A stretch of 64,000 nt of DNA from the NCBI GenBank assembly GCA_022653675.1, contig JALCST010000007.1, forward strand, positions 62,001-126,000. The letters run 5' to 3'. Under the pieces are notes generated by a model. That model made no database searches. It was not told the origin of the DNA and saw only the letters and a list, made by a program, of their open reading frames with translations. Origin of the DNA: Bacteroidales bacterium. Lineage in GTDB: Bacteria; Bacteroidota; Bacteroidia; Bacteroidales; UBA932. Made by a program: the position numbers and the translations under genes. Of this stretch, positions 48,947-60,700 are shown piece after piece (positions within the stretch are counted from its first letter, which is position 1; each line of letters starts with the position of its first letter).

Positions 48947-51900
48947 ATGAAACAAAAATGCAACTTGAAGCTAACGTTCAGGACGGTTTCAAGAGCGGTT
49001 CTTGTATTTGTTGCCCTTATGGCCGTTCAGGCCATGTCAGCACAGAACAAAAATATTACTCTTAACGTCAAAGACGTACCATTGGAGAGCGTATTAAACA
49101 CTCTTAAAAGCGATTATGGTTATTCATTCGTAATGATCACGAACGATATAGACATTAATCGCAAGATAACCTTGAATATAAAGGACAGCCCGATAGAATC
49201 CGTACTTTCGGCACTTTTCGAAGGCCGGAACGTCAAATTCGAGGTCGATGACAACAAAATATTGATTTCGAGGGCTGCCGCTGCGCCGAAACTTTCGGCT
49301 GAGAAGGAACCGCGTACCGTTACAGGAACCGTTACCGACGTGAAGGGGGATCCCGTCGTTGGGGCTACCGTGTGGGTTCCGGGAACAAGTGTCGGAGCAA
49401 GTACCGATATGGATGGAAAATATTCCATAAAAGTGGACGGGGAGGTAGATTTGAAATGCCAATGTTTAGGTTACAAGAGTATTACCAGACATGTCGTTTC
49501 TTCGAACGGCAAGATTGATTTCCTGTTGGAGGAGGAGAATACTTCCCTGGATGAAGTAGTGGTCATAGGATACGGAGTACAGAACAAGCGCGACGTCACT
49601 ACTTCCATCTCTTCCATCAAGGCCACCGATATAGCTAATAATCCTGCAACGGATTTTCGTCAGACCCTTGTTGCCAAGATGCCTGGCGTAAGTGTGTTCC
49701 AGACGGGAGGTGACCCTTCGGGGAGCGGAGTTTCCATACGTGTGAGAGGAATTTCTTCGGCGACTGCCGGAAACGATCCGCTGTATGTCATCGACGGTGT
49801 TCCTACAGATTCGCGTTCCTTCGCGAATATTTCAAGCAGCGACATTTCGAGCGTGGAAGTGCTGAAAGACGCTTCCTCTGCCGCCATCTATGGTTCGAGA
49901 GGTTCCGGTGGCGTAATTCTCATCACTACGAAAACAGGAACATCAGATCGTCCGGTCATATCATACAACACGTATTTCGGAGTGTCGACAGTTTCCAAGA
50001 AGATAGACATGATGAATGCGTACGAATGGGCACAGGCGAACAAGGATGGACATGACGGCTCTTATCTTACCGACAATCCGGATGCTTCGGTCGACGACCC
50101 GAATTCGATGCGTACGGGGGAAACCTATTGGCAGGTTCCTTCCGAAGTCCTTCTTTACCTCAACGATACGAGCGGAGACCTTACAGACACGGATTGGCAG
50201 GATGCTATTTTCCGTACTGCGCTGAGCAACAGTCATAGCCTTTCGGTTTCAGGTAAAAGCAAATATTTGAAATACTACACTTCGGCCAATTACCTATGGC
50301 GCGAAGGTACCATAATCGATTCCGATTTTACCCGGTACGGCTTGCGTATAAATCTTGATGGAAACCGCGGCAAATTGAAATGGGGACTCAATTTTTCCCC
50401 GGCATATTCCAAACAGCACTATGTAAACGCCGATTCGCAATATACTTCCGATGGTGTGGTGGCATCCGCCCTGATGACGGCTCCGATCTTCCCGGTTTAC
50501 AACGAGGACGGATCCTACAACTGGGATATGAACGGACTGCTTAACCTCGAGGAGACGAACACCCAATACAATAATACTTTGAATGCGGTCGCCCTTGCGA
50601 ACGAAATAGACGACGTCAGGGAAAAGATGTCTATGCTAGGAAACGCCTATGCATCCTATGAGATCATCAAGGGACTGGAGTACAAATTCTCGATGGGAGG
50701 CGATTTCTATTCCTACAACCGCGACTATTACCGCCCTTCCTATCTCGAAAAGCGGGGAAACTCGACTCATGGCCAGGCCTCTTCCGCAACTGGGGAGCAT
50801 GACGCCAATTCATACTACAACTGGAACGTTGAAAACCAGCTTTCCTACAACGTATCGTTCGGGGACAATAATATCTCCGCGGTTGCGGTTTACCAGGCCC
50901 AGAAAAATGTCAACGAATCCAGTTCCATCGTGGGGACGGGATATGCCGACGACAGGATCAGGACCATTGCAGGAGCGACCGAAATAGAGACTTCCGGAAC
51001 TTCGTCAAATATAACGGGATGGACGATGGCTTCCTGGCTTACCCGTGCACAATATTCATACAAAGGTAAATACATGCTTTCAGCTGCAATAAGAGGTGAC
51101 GGCTGTTCGCGTTTCGGTAAGAACAACAGGTGGGGCTATTTCCCTTCGGCTTCGCTCGGATGGCGTATAACGGACGAGGATTTCATGAAGCAACAAACAT
51201 GGCTCAACGACTTGAAATTCCGTCTCAGTTACGGTCAAACCGGGAATTCCCAGATAGGCAATTACGATTATCTTGCGACGCTCTCGACCCTAACCTACAT
51301 ATCCGGTGCGGGCGACGGAGACATAGTTACCGGTTATTATCCTTCCGCTGCTGAAAACGATGATCTCGGGTGGGAAAAGAACTCACAGGTAGATATTGGA
51401 TTCGATGCGGTGGCATTTAAGGGACTTTTGGGACTGTCGTTCGATTATTACTATTCTGTAACGACGGATATGCTCTTCGACGTACCGATAGCCCAGACAT
51501 CGGGTATGTCTACTGCCACTATGAACATTGGTTCGATGCAGAATCAGGGTATCGAGATCAATTTGACCTCTTCGTACAATTGGGGCAAATTCGGTTATAA
51601 TTTCTCCGGGAATTTCGCACTGAATCGCAATATGGTGCTGCATCTCGGCGACAATGACGCGCCGATCATAAAGAAAAGTTCATATTCAGGTGCCTATTAT
51701 ATAACTGAGGTTGGCAAGCCTGTCGGGTGTTACTATCTCCTTGTACAGGATGGCATTTTCCATAACCAGGAAGAACTCGATTCGTATCCCCACTTCTCCA
51801 ATACCCATGTAGGCGACTTCAGGTTCGTTGATGCCAATGGTAACGGAATTATGGAAGAGGACGACGACCGTGTAATATGCGGCAACTATATGCCGGATTT

Positions 51901-52411
51901 CACTTACGGATTCTCGGGTGGGGTAAATTACGGCAACTTGGATTTGAGCGCCTCGTTCGAAGGTTCATACGGCAGCGAAATATTGAATCTGGAACGCCGC
52001 TACCTCTGCAATATGGAAGGTTCGTCTAATATGATGGCGCTTGCATTGAACAGGGCGCAGGTCGATTATACGACGGATACGGTGGTTTCCGGTTATCTGA
52101 ACCGTGCCAACCGCAAGTCGACTGGACGTAACGGTGCTTCGACTTCCACGTTCCACATCGAGGACGGATCATATCTGCGCCTTCAGAATCTGTCCATAGG
52201 CTACACATTACCTGAAAAATGGCTTAAGAATTACGGTATTTCCAAGTTCCATGTTTATATACAGGGAACGAATTTGTTCACTTGGACGGCTTATACCGGA
52301 TATAATCCTGAAGTCAACAAACGTCCGACGGATGCCCTTCGTCCAGGGGAGGATTATTGTTCATATCCTCTTTCCAGGACGGTGCAGATAGGTATAAACT
52401 TTAACTTATAA
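48947..52411 (+). CDS. SusC/RagA TonB-dependent transporter with STN signalling domain
   Basis: An 1154-residue outer-membrane transporter. Signal peptide 1-32. An STN domain follows (about 35-105, KDVPLESVLNTLKSDYGYSF) for signalling to FecR. Then comes a CarboxypepD_reg-like domain (TVTGTVTDVKGDPVVGATV), the TonB box/plug (DEVVVIGYGVQNKRDVTTS; LYVIDGVPTDS; SAAIYGSRGSGGVILITTK) and the 22-strand barrel ending QIGINFNL. It pairs with SusD directly downstream (12 nt). Confidence 0.96.
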   Translation: MKQKCNLKLTFRTVSRAVLVFVALMAVQAMSAQNKNITLNVKDVPLESVLNTLKSDYGYSFVMITNDIDINRKITLNIKDSPIESVLSALFEGRNVKFEVDDNKILISRAAAAPKLSAEKEPRTVTGTVTDVKGDPVVGATVWVPGTSVGASTDMDGKYSIKVDGEVDLKCQCLGYKSITRHVVSSNGKIDFLLEEENTSLDEVVVIGYGVQNKRDVTTSISSIKATDIANNPATDFRQTLVAKMPGVSVFQTGGDPSGSGVSIRVRGISSATAGNDPLYVIDGVPTDSRSFANISSSDISSVEVLKDASSAAIYGSRGSGGVILITTKTGTSDRPVISYNTYFGVSTVSKKIDMMNAYEWAQANKDGHDGSYLTDNPDASVDDPNSMRTGETYWQVPSEVLLYLNDTSGDLTDTDWQDAIFRTALSNSHSLSVSGKSKYLKYYTSANYLWREGTIIDSDFTRYGLRINLDGNRGKLKWGLNFSPAYSKQHYVNADSQYTSDGVVASALMTAPIFPVYNEDGSYNWDMNGLLNLEETNTQYNNTLNAVALANEIDDVREKMSMLGNAYASYEIIKGLEYKFSMGGDFYSYNRDYYRPSYLEKRGNSTHGQASSATGEHDANSYYNWNVENQLSYNVSFGDNNISAVAVYQAQKNVNESSSIVGTGYADDRIRTIAGATEIETSGTSSNITGWTMASWLTRAQYSYKGKYMLSAAIRGDGCSRFGKNNRWGYFPSASLGWRITDEDFMKQQTWLNDLKFRLSYGQTGNSQIGNYDYLATLSTLTYISGAGDGDIVTGYYPSAAENDDLGWEKNSQVDIGFDAVAFKGLLGLSFDYYYSVTTDMLFDVPIAQTSGMSTATMNIGSMQNQGIEINLTSSYNWGKFGYNFSGNFALNRNMVLHLGDNDAPIIKKSSYSGAYYITEVGKPVGCYYLLVQDGIFHNQEELDSYPHFSNTHVGDFRFVDANGNGIMEEDDDRVICGNYMPDFTYGFSGGVNYGNLDLSASFEGSYGSEILNLERRYLCNMEGSSNMMALALNRAQVDYTTDTVVSGYLNRANRKSTGRNGASTSTFHIEDGSYLRLQNLSIGYTLPEKWLKNYGISKFHVYIQGTNLFTWTAYTGYNPEVNKRPTDALRPGEDYCSYPLSRTVQIGINFNL

Positions 52412-52423
52412 TACTTAGGAAAC

Positions 52424-53803
52424 ATGAAAAGACTTAATATATTGCTTTTTACTCTCCTGGCACTTGCTTGCACCTCATGCAGCGACGATTTTTTTAACCA
52501 GGTACCAAGCAACCAAGTGGTTTCTAGCAGCTATTATGAAAGTTCCAGTGACTTCGACATGGCTTTGACGGCCTGCTACCAGAAGCTTAAGAGTGAAGTT
52601 TCATTCTTTTTGACCGAGATAGAATACAGGGGCGACAGCAACGACCTGGATGCGGTCGCTGTTTCTACGCAGTCGCGTTATGATCTGGACCACTTCGAGG
52701 ATATCTCGACGAATACCATTCTCGAAAGCGAATGGAGCGTCGAATATAACCTGATTTACCGTTGCAACTCCATGCTCGACCATATCGACGACATCGGGGA
52801 TTTTGAAAAGCACGACCAATACATGGCGGAGGCGATGTTCCTGCGTGCGTGGGCGCACTTCAACCTCTACCGCGTTTTCGGATGCGTTCCCATTGTCACT
52901 AAGGTTTTGTCTCCGGCCGAGGCTGCTCTTGCGCCGCGTTGCACTGATGATGAAATGTACGAATACCTTTCTACCGATTTGAAAGAAGCAGCTTCCATGT
53001 TGCCCGAATCATACACCGGAGATGAAATAGGCCGCGTGACTGATTGCGCCGCCAATGCTTTTCTCGGCCGTGTGGCAGCAACCTTTCATAAATACGATGA
53101 TGCCGTGACGGCCCTGACCGCTGCGATGGGGAACAAGAATTTCGGACTCGTGGCTACCACCGCCGACGCAATCGATGTCGACAACAAGCAGAATAAGGAG
53201 ATACTTTTCTCGGTACGTTATAACAAGGCCGACAATTTGGGCCATGGCGCATGGTACACGATAACTGTTCCCTCGGAAGCTACGAATCCTACGGAAAGGC
53301 TGAAGGATGCCTACGGCACAGGTGACAATCGCGCCGACCTTTTAGGATGGACCAAGATGACTACCGGTAACAATTACGTTCTCAATAAATGGTACGATAC
53401 TTACGATGCGACTTATAATACTGTGGTCGGCAACGATTTCCCTATGATCCGTTATGCCGAAGTCACCCTTTTGATGGCCGAGGCCCTCAACGAACTTGGG
53501 GAAAGCGGCTCTGCGCTGACTTACCTTAACATGACGCGCACCCGTGCCGGTTTGGTCGCTTTGACTACGAACGACGTATCCTCCAAGGACGGGATACGCA
53601 AGGAAATTCTCGACGAGGACCAGAGGGAATTCGCATACGAAGGACATCGCTGGTTCGACCTTGTCCGCATGGGTTATGCCGCGGATTATTTTACCTCTCT
53701 CGGGTATACGATAGATTCCCATAACCTTATAATGCCTATTCCAAATGCCCAGATCGAAATAGTAGGAGACGATTCCATACTTTGGCAAAATCCCGGTTAT
53801 TAA
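52424..53803 (+). CDS. SusD/RagB nutrient-binding lipoprotein
   Basis: A 459-residue outer-membrane lipoprotein (lipobox ACTSC) that caps the SusC barrel and binds substrate. TPR helices occur around residues 100-220 (MAEAMFLRAWAHFNLYRVFG, ANAFLGRVAATFHKYDDAV) and the typical C-terminus is GHRWFDLVRMG to NAQIEIVGDDSILWQNPGY. It shares the operon with the preceding transporter and the two propeller lipoproteins that follow. Confidence 0.95.
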   Translation: MKRLNILLFTLLALACTSCSDDFFNQVPSNQVVSSSYYESSSDFDMALTACYQKLKSEVSFFLTEIEYRGDSNDLDAVAVSTQSRYDLDHFEDISTNTILESEWSVEYNLIYRCNSMLDHIDDIGDFEKHDQYMAEAMFLRAWAHFNLYRVFGCVPIVTKVLSPAEAALAPRCTDDEMYEYLSTDLKEAASMLPESYTGDEIGRVTDCAANAFLGRVAATFHKYDDAVTALTAAMGNKNFGLVATTADAIDVDNKQNKEILFSVRYNKADNLGHGAWYTITVPSEATNPTERLKDAYGTGDNRADLLGWTKMTTGNNYVLNKWYDTYDATYNTVVGNDFPMIRYAEVTLLMAEALNELGESGSALTYLNMTRTRAGLVALTTNDVSSKDGIRKEILDEDQREFAYEGHRWFDLVRMGYAADYFTSLGYTIDSHNLIMPIPNAQIEIVGDDSILWQNPGY

Positions 53804-53823
53804 CGTTGTAATAAATTTTGGAT

Positions 53824-55839
53824 ATGAATAAATATATTTTTCCCATAATGGCCGCTTTTGCGGCAATATTGACCGCCTGCGTTCCGGAAGATCTCCCGAA
53901 AGCTGATTATAACCGGGCCCAGGTAAAAGATTTCGTGGCGATTCCAGGAGATAGGGAGGTAACTCTCAGTTGGTCTTCTTACGACAATTTCGCTCCCGAT
54001 TCATATTATGTGACATGGGGGAATGACGCTGATACGACCCTTACAGATACTACACTGGTTGTCAAAGAGTTGGAAAATGGAACAAAATACACGTTCACCA
54101 TACAGGCCGATTATGACGATTACGGCCTTTCCGGGCAGGTTTCGTTGGAATGCACTCCCGTAACTTCGAGGATAGCGATATCGGATGTCGTTGCGACGAC
54201 TGGAGACGGAACTGTCCACTTCGAGTGGAGCAAACCGGCGGATAACGTCGCGGGATATACGTTGACATGGTCTCTTGCCGGCGAGACGGCAGGTTCCGTC
54301 GATATCGCCGGATCGGAAACATCGGTGGCGATAAACGACCTGACCAACTACAAAAACTACACTTTCGTTTTCGTAGCGCATTATCCAAACGGTGATTCCG
54401 ATGATACATCCATAAAGGCCATGCCGTCCCCAGGCAGGCTTTACACAGTCAATACCACAAATCCTGGTCTTGGAGCTGAAGTGAATTTGAATATAGACGA
54501 AGGAGTACCTGACGGGAATGTCGTATGGAACTTCGACGATGGCACTAAAATGGCTGGAAGATCCGTTTGCCACAGATTCATGACGAGCGGGAACCATAAG
54601 GTTACGTTGGTCGTGACTTTTTCCGATAGCGACGAAATAGATGTCGAAATCGAATTTGTAGTCCGCGACACATATTTCTATAACGAAGATTATCAGATTG
54701 CCACAGGTTCATACAATGGGCTGAAGGCTCAGGCTCCAGTGTTCTCTCCGGACGGTAAAACGGTTTATGCAGCAACGTTTAACTCTCCGGCAGGCCTGTA
54801 TGCGTTCGATATAATGACTTCCACTTTGAAATGGAGTTATATATGCCAGTCGCAGGGAGGAGCGTACGGGTGTTCTCCCGTTGTAGATCCGAATTCCGGC
54901 GTTATATATTTCGGTACTTCGACGTCTGGAGAATTTTACGCATTGAATCCGGACGGTACCCTAAGATGGTCAAATAGCCAGATGAAGTCCGTGAACAAGA
55001 GCTATCCTGCCATAGGGTCGGATGGCACCGTGTACGTAATGGATTCCGGTAATACATTGTATGCATTGTCCCCGAACGACGGTTCGGTAAAATGGAGCAT
55101 GGAATTAAGCGATGCGGGAGGAAACGGAGGCATTCTCGTGAACGAAACGGGGATATCGAAAACGGGGGATGGTGCTGATGAAATCATAGTCGGTACGAAG
55201 AATTATGTGTACTTCATCACTACTGACGGCTCTGTAAAGACGGACGAAACCATACCTTCGAACGGCATGACGGCAATAAGTTGTTTTACGGCCAGTATCG
55301 ATCACAAGACAATTTATTATTCCACACAGAGTGGCAGAGGGCTTTATTCGGTGGACCTTGCGACTCATACGCAATCCTCGTTCACCGATCCGGCCCTGAC
55401 CAACAATGCCTACAATCCGGTCACTGGCCCGGACGGGACCATTTACTTCGGGTGCAAGACATCTTCCACCGATCCAGTTGAAGCTTTCTTCGCAGTTAAT
55501 CCGGATATGACTAAGAAATGGGGGTATACGGTAGCAGTTAAGAACGCCTTCAACTTTTGTTTCCCTTCGGTCGATGCGCTCGGTAACGTATATGCTGGTA
55601 TGAACGACGGATCTTTCCTCGAAATCAGCGATGCCGGCAGCCTTGTCAACGGATGGTCGTATTCCGGCGGCACCGGATTCATGGGTGGGACCAATTATTG
55701 TGACGGAGCAGTGTTCTCCGGCAAGGTAGGTTCTAAAGGCAATAACGGAGGCCTGTTCGGAATGTATATAGGTAACGACCGTGCTTCTTCGTGGTGTTCA
55801 CGTGGAGGAGATATATGCGGTTCGAGTTGTTTGAAATAA
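53824..55839 (+). CDS. Surface lipoprotein: two Fn3 domains, PKD-like domain, PQQ-type beta-propeller
   Basis: A 671-residue lipoprotein (lipobox LTAC). Two fibronectin-III-like domains (about 30-120 and 120-205; GDREVTLSWSSYD, GDGTVHFEWSKP) precede a PKD-like domain (GNVVWNFDDGTKMAG to HKVTLVVTFSD). A PQQ/outer-membrane-lipoprotein-type propeller follows, with repeats such as GLYAFDIMTSTLKW, GEFYALNPDGTLRW and NTLYALSPNDGSVKW. It has no catalytic motif, so it is more likely a surface glycan- or protein-binding protein of the SusCD locus. The ATG at 53824 gives the signal peptide. Confidence 0.82.
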   Translation: MNKYIFPIMAAFAAILTACVPEDLPKADYNRAQVKDFVAIPGDREVTLSWSSYDNFAPDSYYVTWGNDADTTLTDTTLVVKELENGTKYTFTIQADYDDYGLSGQVSLECTPVTSRIAISDVVATTGDGTVHFEWSKPADNVAGYTLTWSLAGETAGSVDIAGSETSVAINDLTNYKNYTFVFVAHYPNGDSDDTSIKAMPSPGRLYTVNTTNPGLGAEVNLNIDEGVPDGNVVWNFDDGTKMAGRSVCHRFMTSGNHKVTLVVTFSDSDEIDVEIEFVVRDTYFYNEDYQIATGSYNGLKAQAPVFSPDGKTVYAATFNSPAGLYAFDIMTSTLKWSYICQSQGGAYGCSPVVDPNSGVIYFGTSTSGEFYALNPDGTLRWSNSQMKSVNKSYPAIGSDGTVYVMDSGNTLYALSPNDGSVKWSMELSDAGGNGGILVNETGISKTGDGADEIIVGTKNYVYFITTDGSVKTDETIPSNGMTAISCFTASIDHKTIYYSTQSGRGLYSVDLATHTQSSFTDPALTNNAYNPVTGPDGTIYFGCKTSSTDPVEAFFAVNPDMTKKWGYTVAVKNAFNFCFPSVDALGNVYAGMNDGSFLEISDAGSLVNGWSYSGGTGFMGGTNYCDGAVFSGKVGSKGNNGGLFGMYIGNDRASSWCSRGGDICGSSCLK

Positions 55840-55867
55840 ATGAACATTGAAAATTATTTATCTCGAT

Positions 55868-57523
55868 ATGAAGAAAATGATCTATTCCATAATGACATTG
55901 ATAGCTGCAGCATGTTGCCTGGCTTCCTGTGTGCAACAAGAAAAAATAACGGAATACTCCGCAGGAGTGTTCCGGCTCTCCAAGGATCCTTACATAACTA
56001 CCGACGGCTCAGGAGTATCGCCTTGGGTGTGCGGAGAAAAGGTAGGGCTTATAGACGATGACGGGGAACATATCACATCCAGCGCCATAAACAACATATC
56101 CGGCCCTCTGCTTTTCGTTTTTTCAATTCCTGCTGGAGCGGCTTCGGGAAACATGTGTTTCTATTATCCGTATGCCGAATCCACCGACTATTCAGACGGC
56201 AAACTCACTTTCGATCTGTCATCTCAGACCGGAGAGATGGAACAATATTGCGCTTCGGTTTATAACGGCAAACTTTCCAATTATTCCACATCGGCTCCAA
56301 ACGATACCTTGACTCCCCTTTTCGCGCTGGTTCGTGTCGATATAGGAACGAATTCCACTATATCGGCCTCAAATCTTGTCAAGATTGCGTTCTCCGGCAA
56401 CGACGGAGAAAAGGTAGGAGGTGAGGCGACGGTAGACATGTCTACCGGCGAATGCGAATTTACGGACACGGTGTCGAGTGTGACTTTTGCGACTCCTTTG
56501 GAAGTCTCGTCTTCCATGAGCGTTTACCTTGCCATTGCTCCAGGTACGTATTCCAAAGGGTATAAGGTTACCGTGACTGATTCGGAAGGCAATTCGAATA
56601 TAACCGAGTTCGATTCCTCGACCGATTTCGAAAAGGGTACCGTAACCACGGTTTCGGGCAAGTTCGGATATACCGAATTGGCGTTCGTGGGAAGTACGAA
56701 CGTTTACATAATAAATGCCGATACCTCGGTGGATGACAGTCTTGACGTATTATGGCATTGGGATTCCTCCAAATCAGATATCCCGAGCAAATTCGTAGGC
56801 ATGTTCGTGCATTGCGACGATGCTAAGCTGGTAAATGACGGAACTGAAATCCTCGTCACTTCATCAGCTTCTACCGGAGGGTGTGCACTAATAGATCGTC
56901 AAACCCAGAAATGCCTTTTCTATGCACGTGCCAATAATGCCCATTCGGCAACCATGCTTCCTGACAACCGCGTAGTGGTCGCATGTTCGACTACCAATGC
57001 CGACAGGGGCAATTCGCTTTTGGTTTTCGACGTAGATGATCCGGACGTGGTGAAATGCCAGGTTCCTCTGTTCTGCGCCCATGGTGTGCAGTGGATTCCT
57101 TCGCGACAACGCCTTTATGCGATCGGGGACGAAAGTCTCGTCGAATATTCGCTTGTCGACTGGGATACGGATACTCCTTCGCTTAAAGTCGAGAATGTCG
57201 TTACCGCTCCGCATACGGGATTGCACGACCTGACCTTGGTATCGGACGACGAATTGCTCTGCGGAGGCAACAGTGTATATTTTTATGACTTGAATGACAG
57301 GACTTTTACGGAAGTTCCACAATTTCATGGCGAGACATCCGTTAAATCAGTGAATTACAACGAGAGCACGGGCGTAATATGGGCTACCGTCGCGGAAGAG
57401 TCATGGTGGACGTTCCATATTAAGGAATTCCATATCGGATCAAACGATGTAGTCAAAGTGCTTTCCGTACCTTTCGACAAGTTCGAAACCAACGTTTACA
57501 AGTGCCGAGTTTTCCAGTGGTAA
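55868..57523 (+). CDS. Lipoprotein with fimbrillin-like N-domain and DUF6528-type propeller
   Basis: A 551-residue lipoprotein (CLASC). The first 280 residues are beta-rich and resemble an Mfa-like domain (GKLTFDLSSQTGEMEQYC, LTPLFALVRVDIG). The C-terminal half resembles DUF6528-type propellers: VYIINADTSVDDSL, VLWHWDSSKS, HSATMLPDNRVVVACST and HTGLHDLTLVSDDELLCGG. It starts 28 nt after the propeller gene and ends the first SusCD operon, before a strong terminator. Function is unknown; it is probably a surface-exposed ligand binder. The family call is by pattern only. Confidence 0.68.
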   Translation: MKKMIYSIMTLIAAACCLASCVQQEKITEYSAGVFRLSKDPYITTDGSGVSPWVCGEKVGLIDDDGEHITSSAINNISGPLLFVFSIPAGAASGNMCFYYPYAESTDYSDGKLTFDLSSQTGEMEQYCASVYNGKLSNYSTSAPNDTLTPLFALVRVDIGTNSTISASNLVKIAFSGNDGEKVGGEATVDMSTGECEFTDTVSSVTFATPLEVSSSMSVYLAIAPGTYSKGYKVTVTDSEGNSNITEFDSSTDFEKGTVTTVSGKFGYTELAFVGSTNVYIINADTSVDDSLDVLWHWDSSKSDIPSKFVGMFVHCDDAKLVNDGTEILVTSSASTGGCALIDRQTQKCLFYARANNAHSATMLPDNRVVVACSTTNADRGNSLLVFDVDDPDVVKCQVPLFCAHGVQWIPSRQRLYAIGDESLVEYSLVDWDTDTPSLKVENVVTAPHTGLHDLTLVSDDELLCGGNSVYFYDLNDRTFTEVPQFHGETSVKSVNYNESTGVIWATVAEESWWTFHIKEFHIGSNDVVKVLSVPFDKFETNVYKCRVFQW

Positions 57524-57550
57524 AATAAGAATAATTTGTAATATCTAAGG

Positions 57551-57586
57551 AAAAGCCGGATGAATTTTAATTCATCCGGCTTTTTT
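57551..57586 (+). terminator. Terminator of the first SusCD operon
   Basis: AAAAGCCGGATGAA (57551-57564) pairs with TTCATCCGGCTTTT (57571-57584) over a 6-nt loop, with a T-run following. Confidence 0.92.
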
Positions 57587-57656
57587 AGTTACGATTAGTA
57601 AGTTTAGATAATAGCTTGAAATACTACTTGTTGCAAGTGATATTTTGTCTGATATA

Positions 57657-57687
57657 TTGCTATTATTGAAAAACGTGTTTACATTTG
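57657..57687 (+). promoter_or_regulatory. Promoter of the second SusCD operon
   Basis: TTG (57657-57659), 20 nt, TACATTTG (57680-57687), 92 nt before the ATG at 57780. The rest of the 57588-57779 gap is A/T-rich leader without an ORF. Confidence 0.7.
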
Positions 57688-57779
57688 CAATGTAAAAAGA
57701 ATTTGATTTTACATAGTACCGAATGATCCTTATATACAATTCTGCAGTTTTAATTACCAATATTTAATACCAATGATCT

Positions 57780-60700
57780 ATGAAGAAAAAAATTATGCTT
57801 TTTCTTATGTGCTTGCTTTCCAATGCAGGTTTTGTATTCGCTCAGGTTTCGGTTACCGGAACCGTTGTCTCTACGACTGACAACCAACCTGTCGTTGGTG
57901 CTTCCGTCGTCGTAAAGGGTACGATGAACGGTACTACAACGGACGTCAACGGCAAATTCACCTTGAATGGCGTCGCCTCTTATGATGAAACCATTGTGGT
58001 TTCATGTATAGGGATGAAAAGTGTCGAAGAACCGGCGAAGTCGAAAATGACCATTTATCTTTCAGAATCTCCCGACCGACTTAAGGGAGTGGTTGTCGTC
58101 GCATATGGTACGGTGAAAAAATCCGAGTTCACGGGTTCCGCCGCGGTTGTTGATAATAGTAAGATAGAGACCCCGGTTTCGTCTTTCGACAAGAGCCTTG
58201 TGGGTCAGGCTGCCGGTTTGCGGGTGTTGTCCAATTCGGGGCAACCGGGATCTGCTACTACTTTCCGCATTCGTGGTGCGGGTTCATTGACTGCTTCCAA
58301 CGAGCCTCTTTATGTGATTGACGGAGTCGCAACGGCTTCAGGAGATTACAGCCAGATAGCAAGTGATTGGGATTATTCGTCATCCAATATAATGTCATCG
58401 TTGAATCCTTCGGACATAGAATCGATAACTATTCTCAAGGATGCTGCTGCAGCTTCCCTTTACGGATCCAGGGCGGCGAACGGAGTCGTAGTAATTACGA
58501 CGAAGCATGGCAGGAAAGGAAAGCCGAAGACCTCTTTCAATGCTACCTTCGGATGGGCATCGCTTCCACAAGCCTACAATACCATGGGATCTGCGGATTA
58601 TTACAAGACTTATTTCAAATCGATTTATTCACAGCAGCTTGCTTCGGGCCTTTCTTCAGGCGATGCGGTAGCGGCTGCCAATTCTCTCGTGCAAGGGCTT
58701 ATCACCCATAATCCTTATAATGTCGACAATCCTCTGGATGCGGACGGCAATGTCGTCTCGGGAGCGAAACTGGTAGTGGATACCGACTGGCAGAATGAGG
58801 TGTTCAATGTCGCTCCCACACAGGATTATGATTTCAATGTCAGTGGAGGTACGGACAATTCCTCTTATTTCATGTCTCTCGGCTACTTCAACCAGAAGGG
58901 CATTTCACCTTCTTCGAGTTACCAGCGTTATTCCGGAAAGACCAATATTTCCTCGAAGGCGACCGAATGGCTTGAAGTAGGGGTCAACAGCACATATTCC
59001 TACTCGGTTCAAAATACGGAAATAGCCGGGGGCGCTGGCGCAAGTCCGATGTACAATGCATTGTACTTTTTAAGCGGGGTGCCTGTTTACGAGGTCGACA
59101 GCGACGGCAACTATATTCTCGACGAAAACGGGGAAAAACAATATAATTTCACCAATCCGACAAACAAGGATTTCAATCCTCTTGCGATTCCCCAAATGGA
59201 TATGAGCCGAAGCTACACCTACCGTTTGCTGGCATCCGCTTTCGCCGATGTAAGAATCCTGGACAACCTTCATTTCAAGACCGTTTTCTCCCCCGACTAT
59301 GTAGGGGTGTTCGAGAAGATTTTCTGGAACAAATACCACGGAAACGGACCGGCATATAACGGACGGGCCGAGCGTTTCCAGACCCACAGCCTAAGCTATA
59401 CTTCCACCAACACCCTTTCTTACGACAAGGCATTTTGCGATGTGCATCACATAAATCTCATGCTCGGCCAGGAGTATTGGAAGAATGTCACGAATACTAT
59501 GTCGGCTACTGCGACGAACATGCTCGGCGACATGGAAGAACTCAGTGCCGGTTCCTCGTCCCAACTGCCTTCGTCAGATTGTACGACGGAAGTCCTGATG
59601 TCTTATTTCGGCCGTGCGGAATACACCTTGGCCGACAGATACAATTTGTCAGCGAGCCTTCGCCGCGACGGTTCCTCCGTATTCGGATCCGATTACAAAT
59701 GGGGAACTTTCTGGAGTCTGGGAGCTTCTTGGCAAATGGAAAAGGAATCATTCCTTCGTGACGTTGAATGGATAAATGAATTGAAATTCAAGATCAGTTA
59801 CGGGACCTCGGGCAACAACCAGGGGATCGGACGTTATGCTTCCCTGGGTTTGTGGGAGGCCGGCGACGATTATATTTATGGAACTTCCGGCGGACTCGGG
59901 CATTATCAACTAGTCAATGACCAATTGCGTTGGGAGTCGCAGGGGATGTTCAACGCCGGAGTAGAATTCAGCATCTTCAACGACAGGGTCAACGGGGCGG
60001 TCGAATATTTCGACAAGTCTTCCCACGACCTTCTTTACGATGTCCCTATTGCTGCATCCAATGGTCTCGAATCTATTACCATGAATACTGCGGAAATCTC
60101 CAACAAAGGCGTCGAATGTACTATCGGAGCGGATGTTATAGAAAGAGGATCGTTCAAGTGGGGCGTTAATTTCAATATAACCGCTTCGGGTGACGAGATC
60201 AAGTACATAGAAGGCGGCGACAAGATAATTTCTTCCACGATGAAAATATGGAAGGAAGGATACAGCCAATACGAGTTCTATATGCCGACATGGGCCGGCG
60301 TGGACAAAACGAACGGAGCTCCGCTTTGGTATGTGGTCGATTCTGACGGAAACCGTACCACCACCAGCGATTATTCCTCCGCAACATACGAACTGCAAGG
60401 CAGGGCAACCCCTTATGCATACGGCGGCCTTACCAACACTTTTTGGTACAAGAATTTCGATCTTTCGATTCTCTTGACATACAGCCTCGGTGGCAAGATT
60501 TACGACGGTTTGTACGCCTCGCTTATGCATGGAGGCAACAGTTCCGGCACCAATCTCCATGAAGACGAACTGGATGCATGGTCCGAAACCAATACGGATT
60601 CGGATATCCCGATATTCTATTACGGCAATACCGATAAGCAGAACAGCACTTCGAGCAGATTCCTTTATTCCTCCACTAATTTGAGGGTGAAGAACATAAC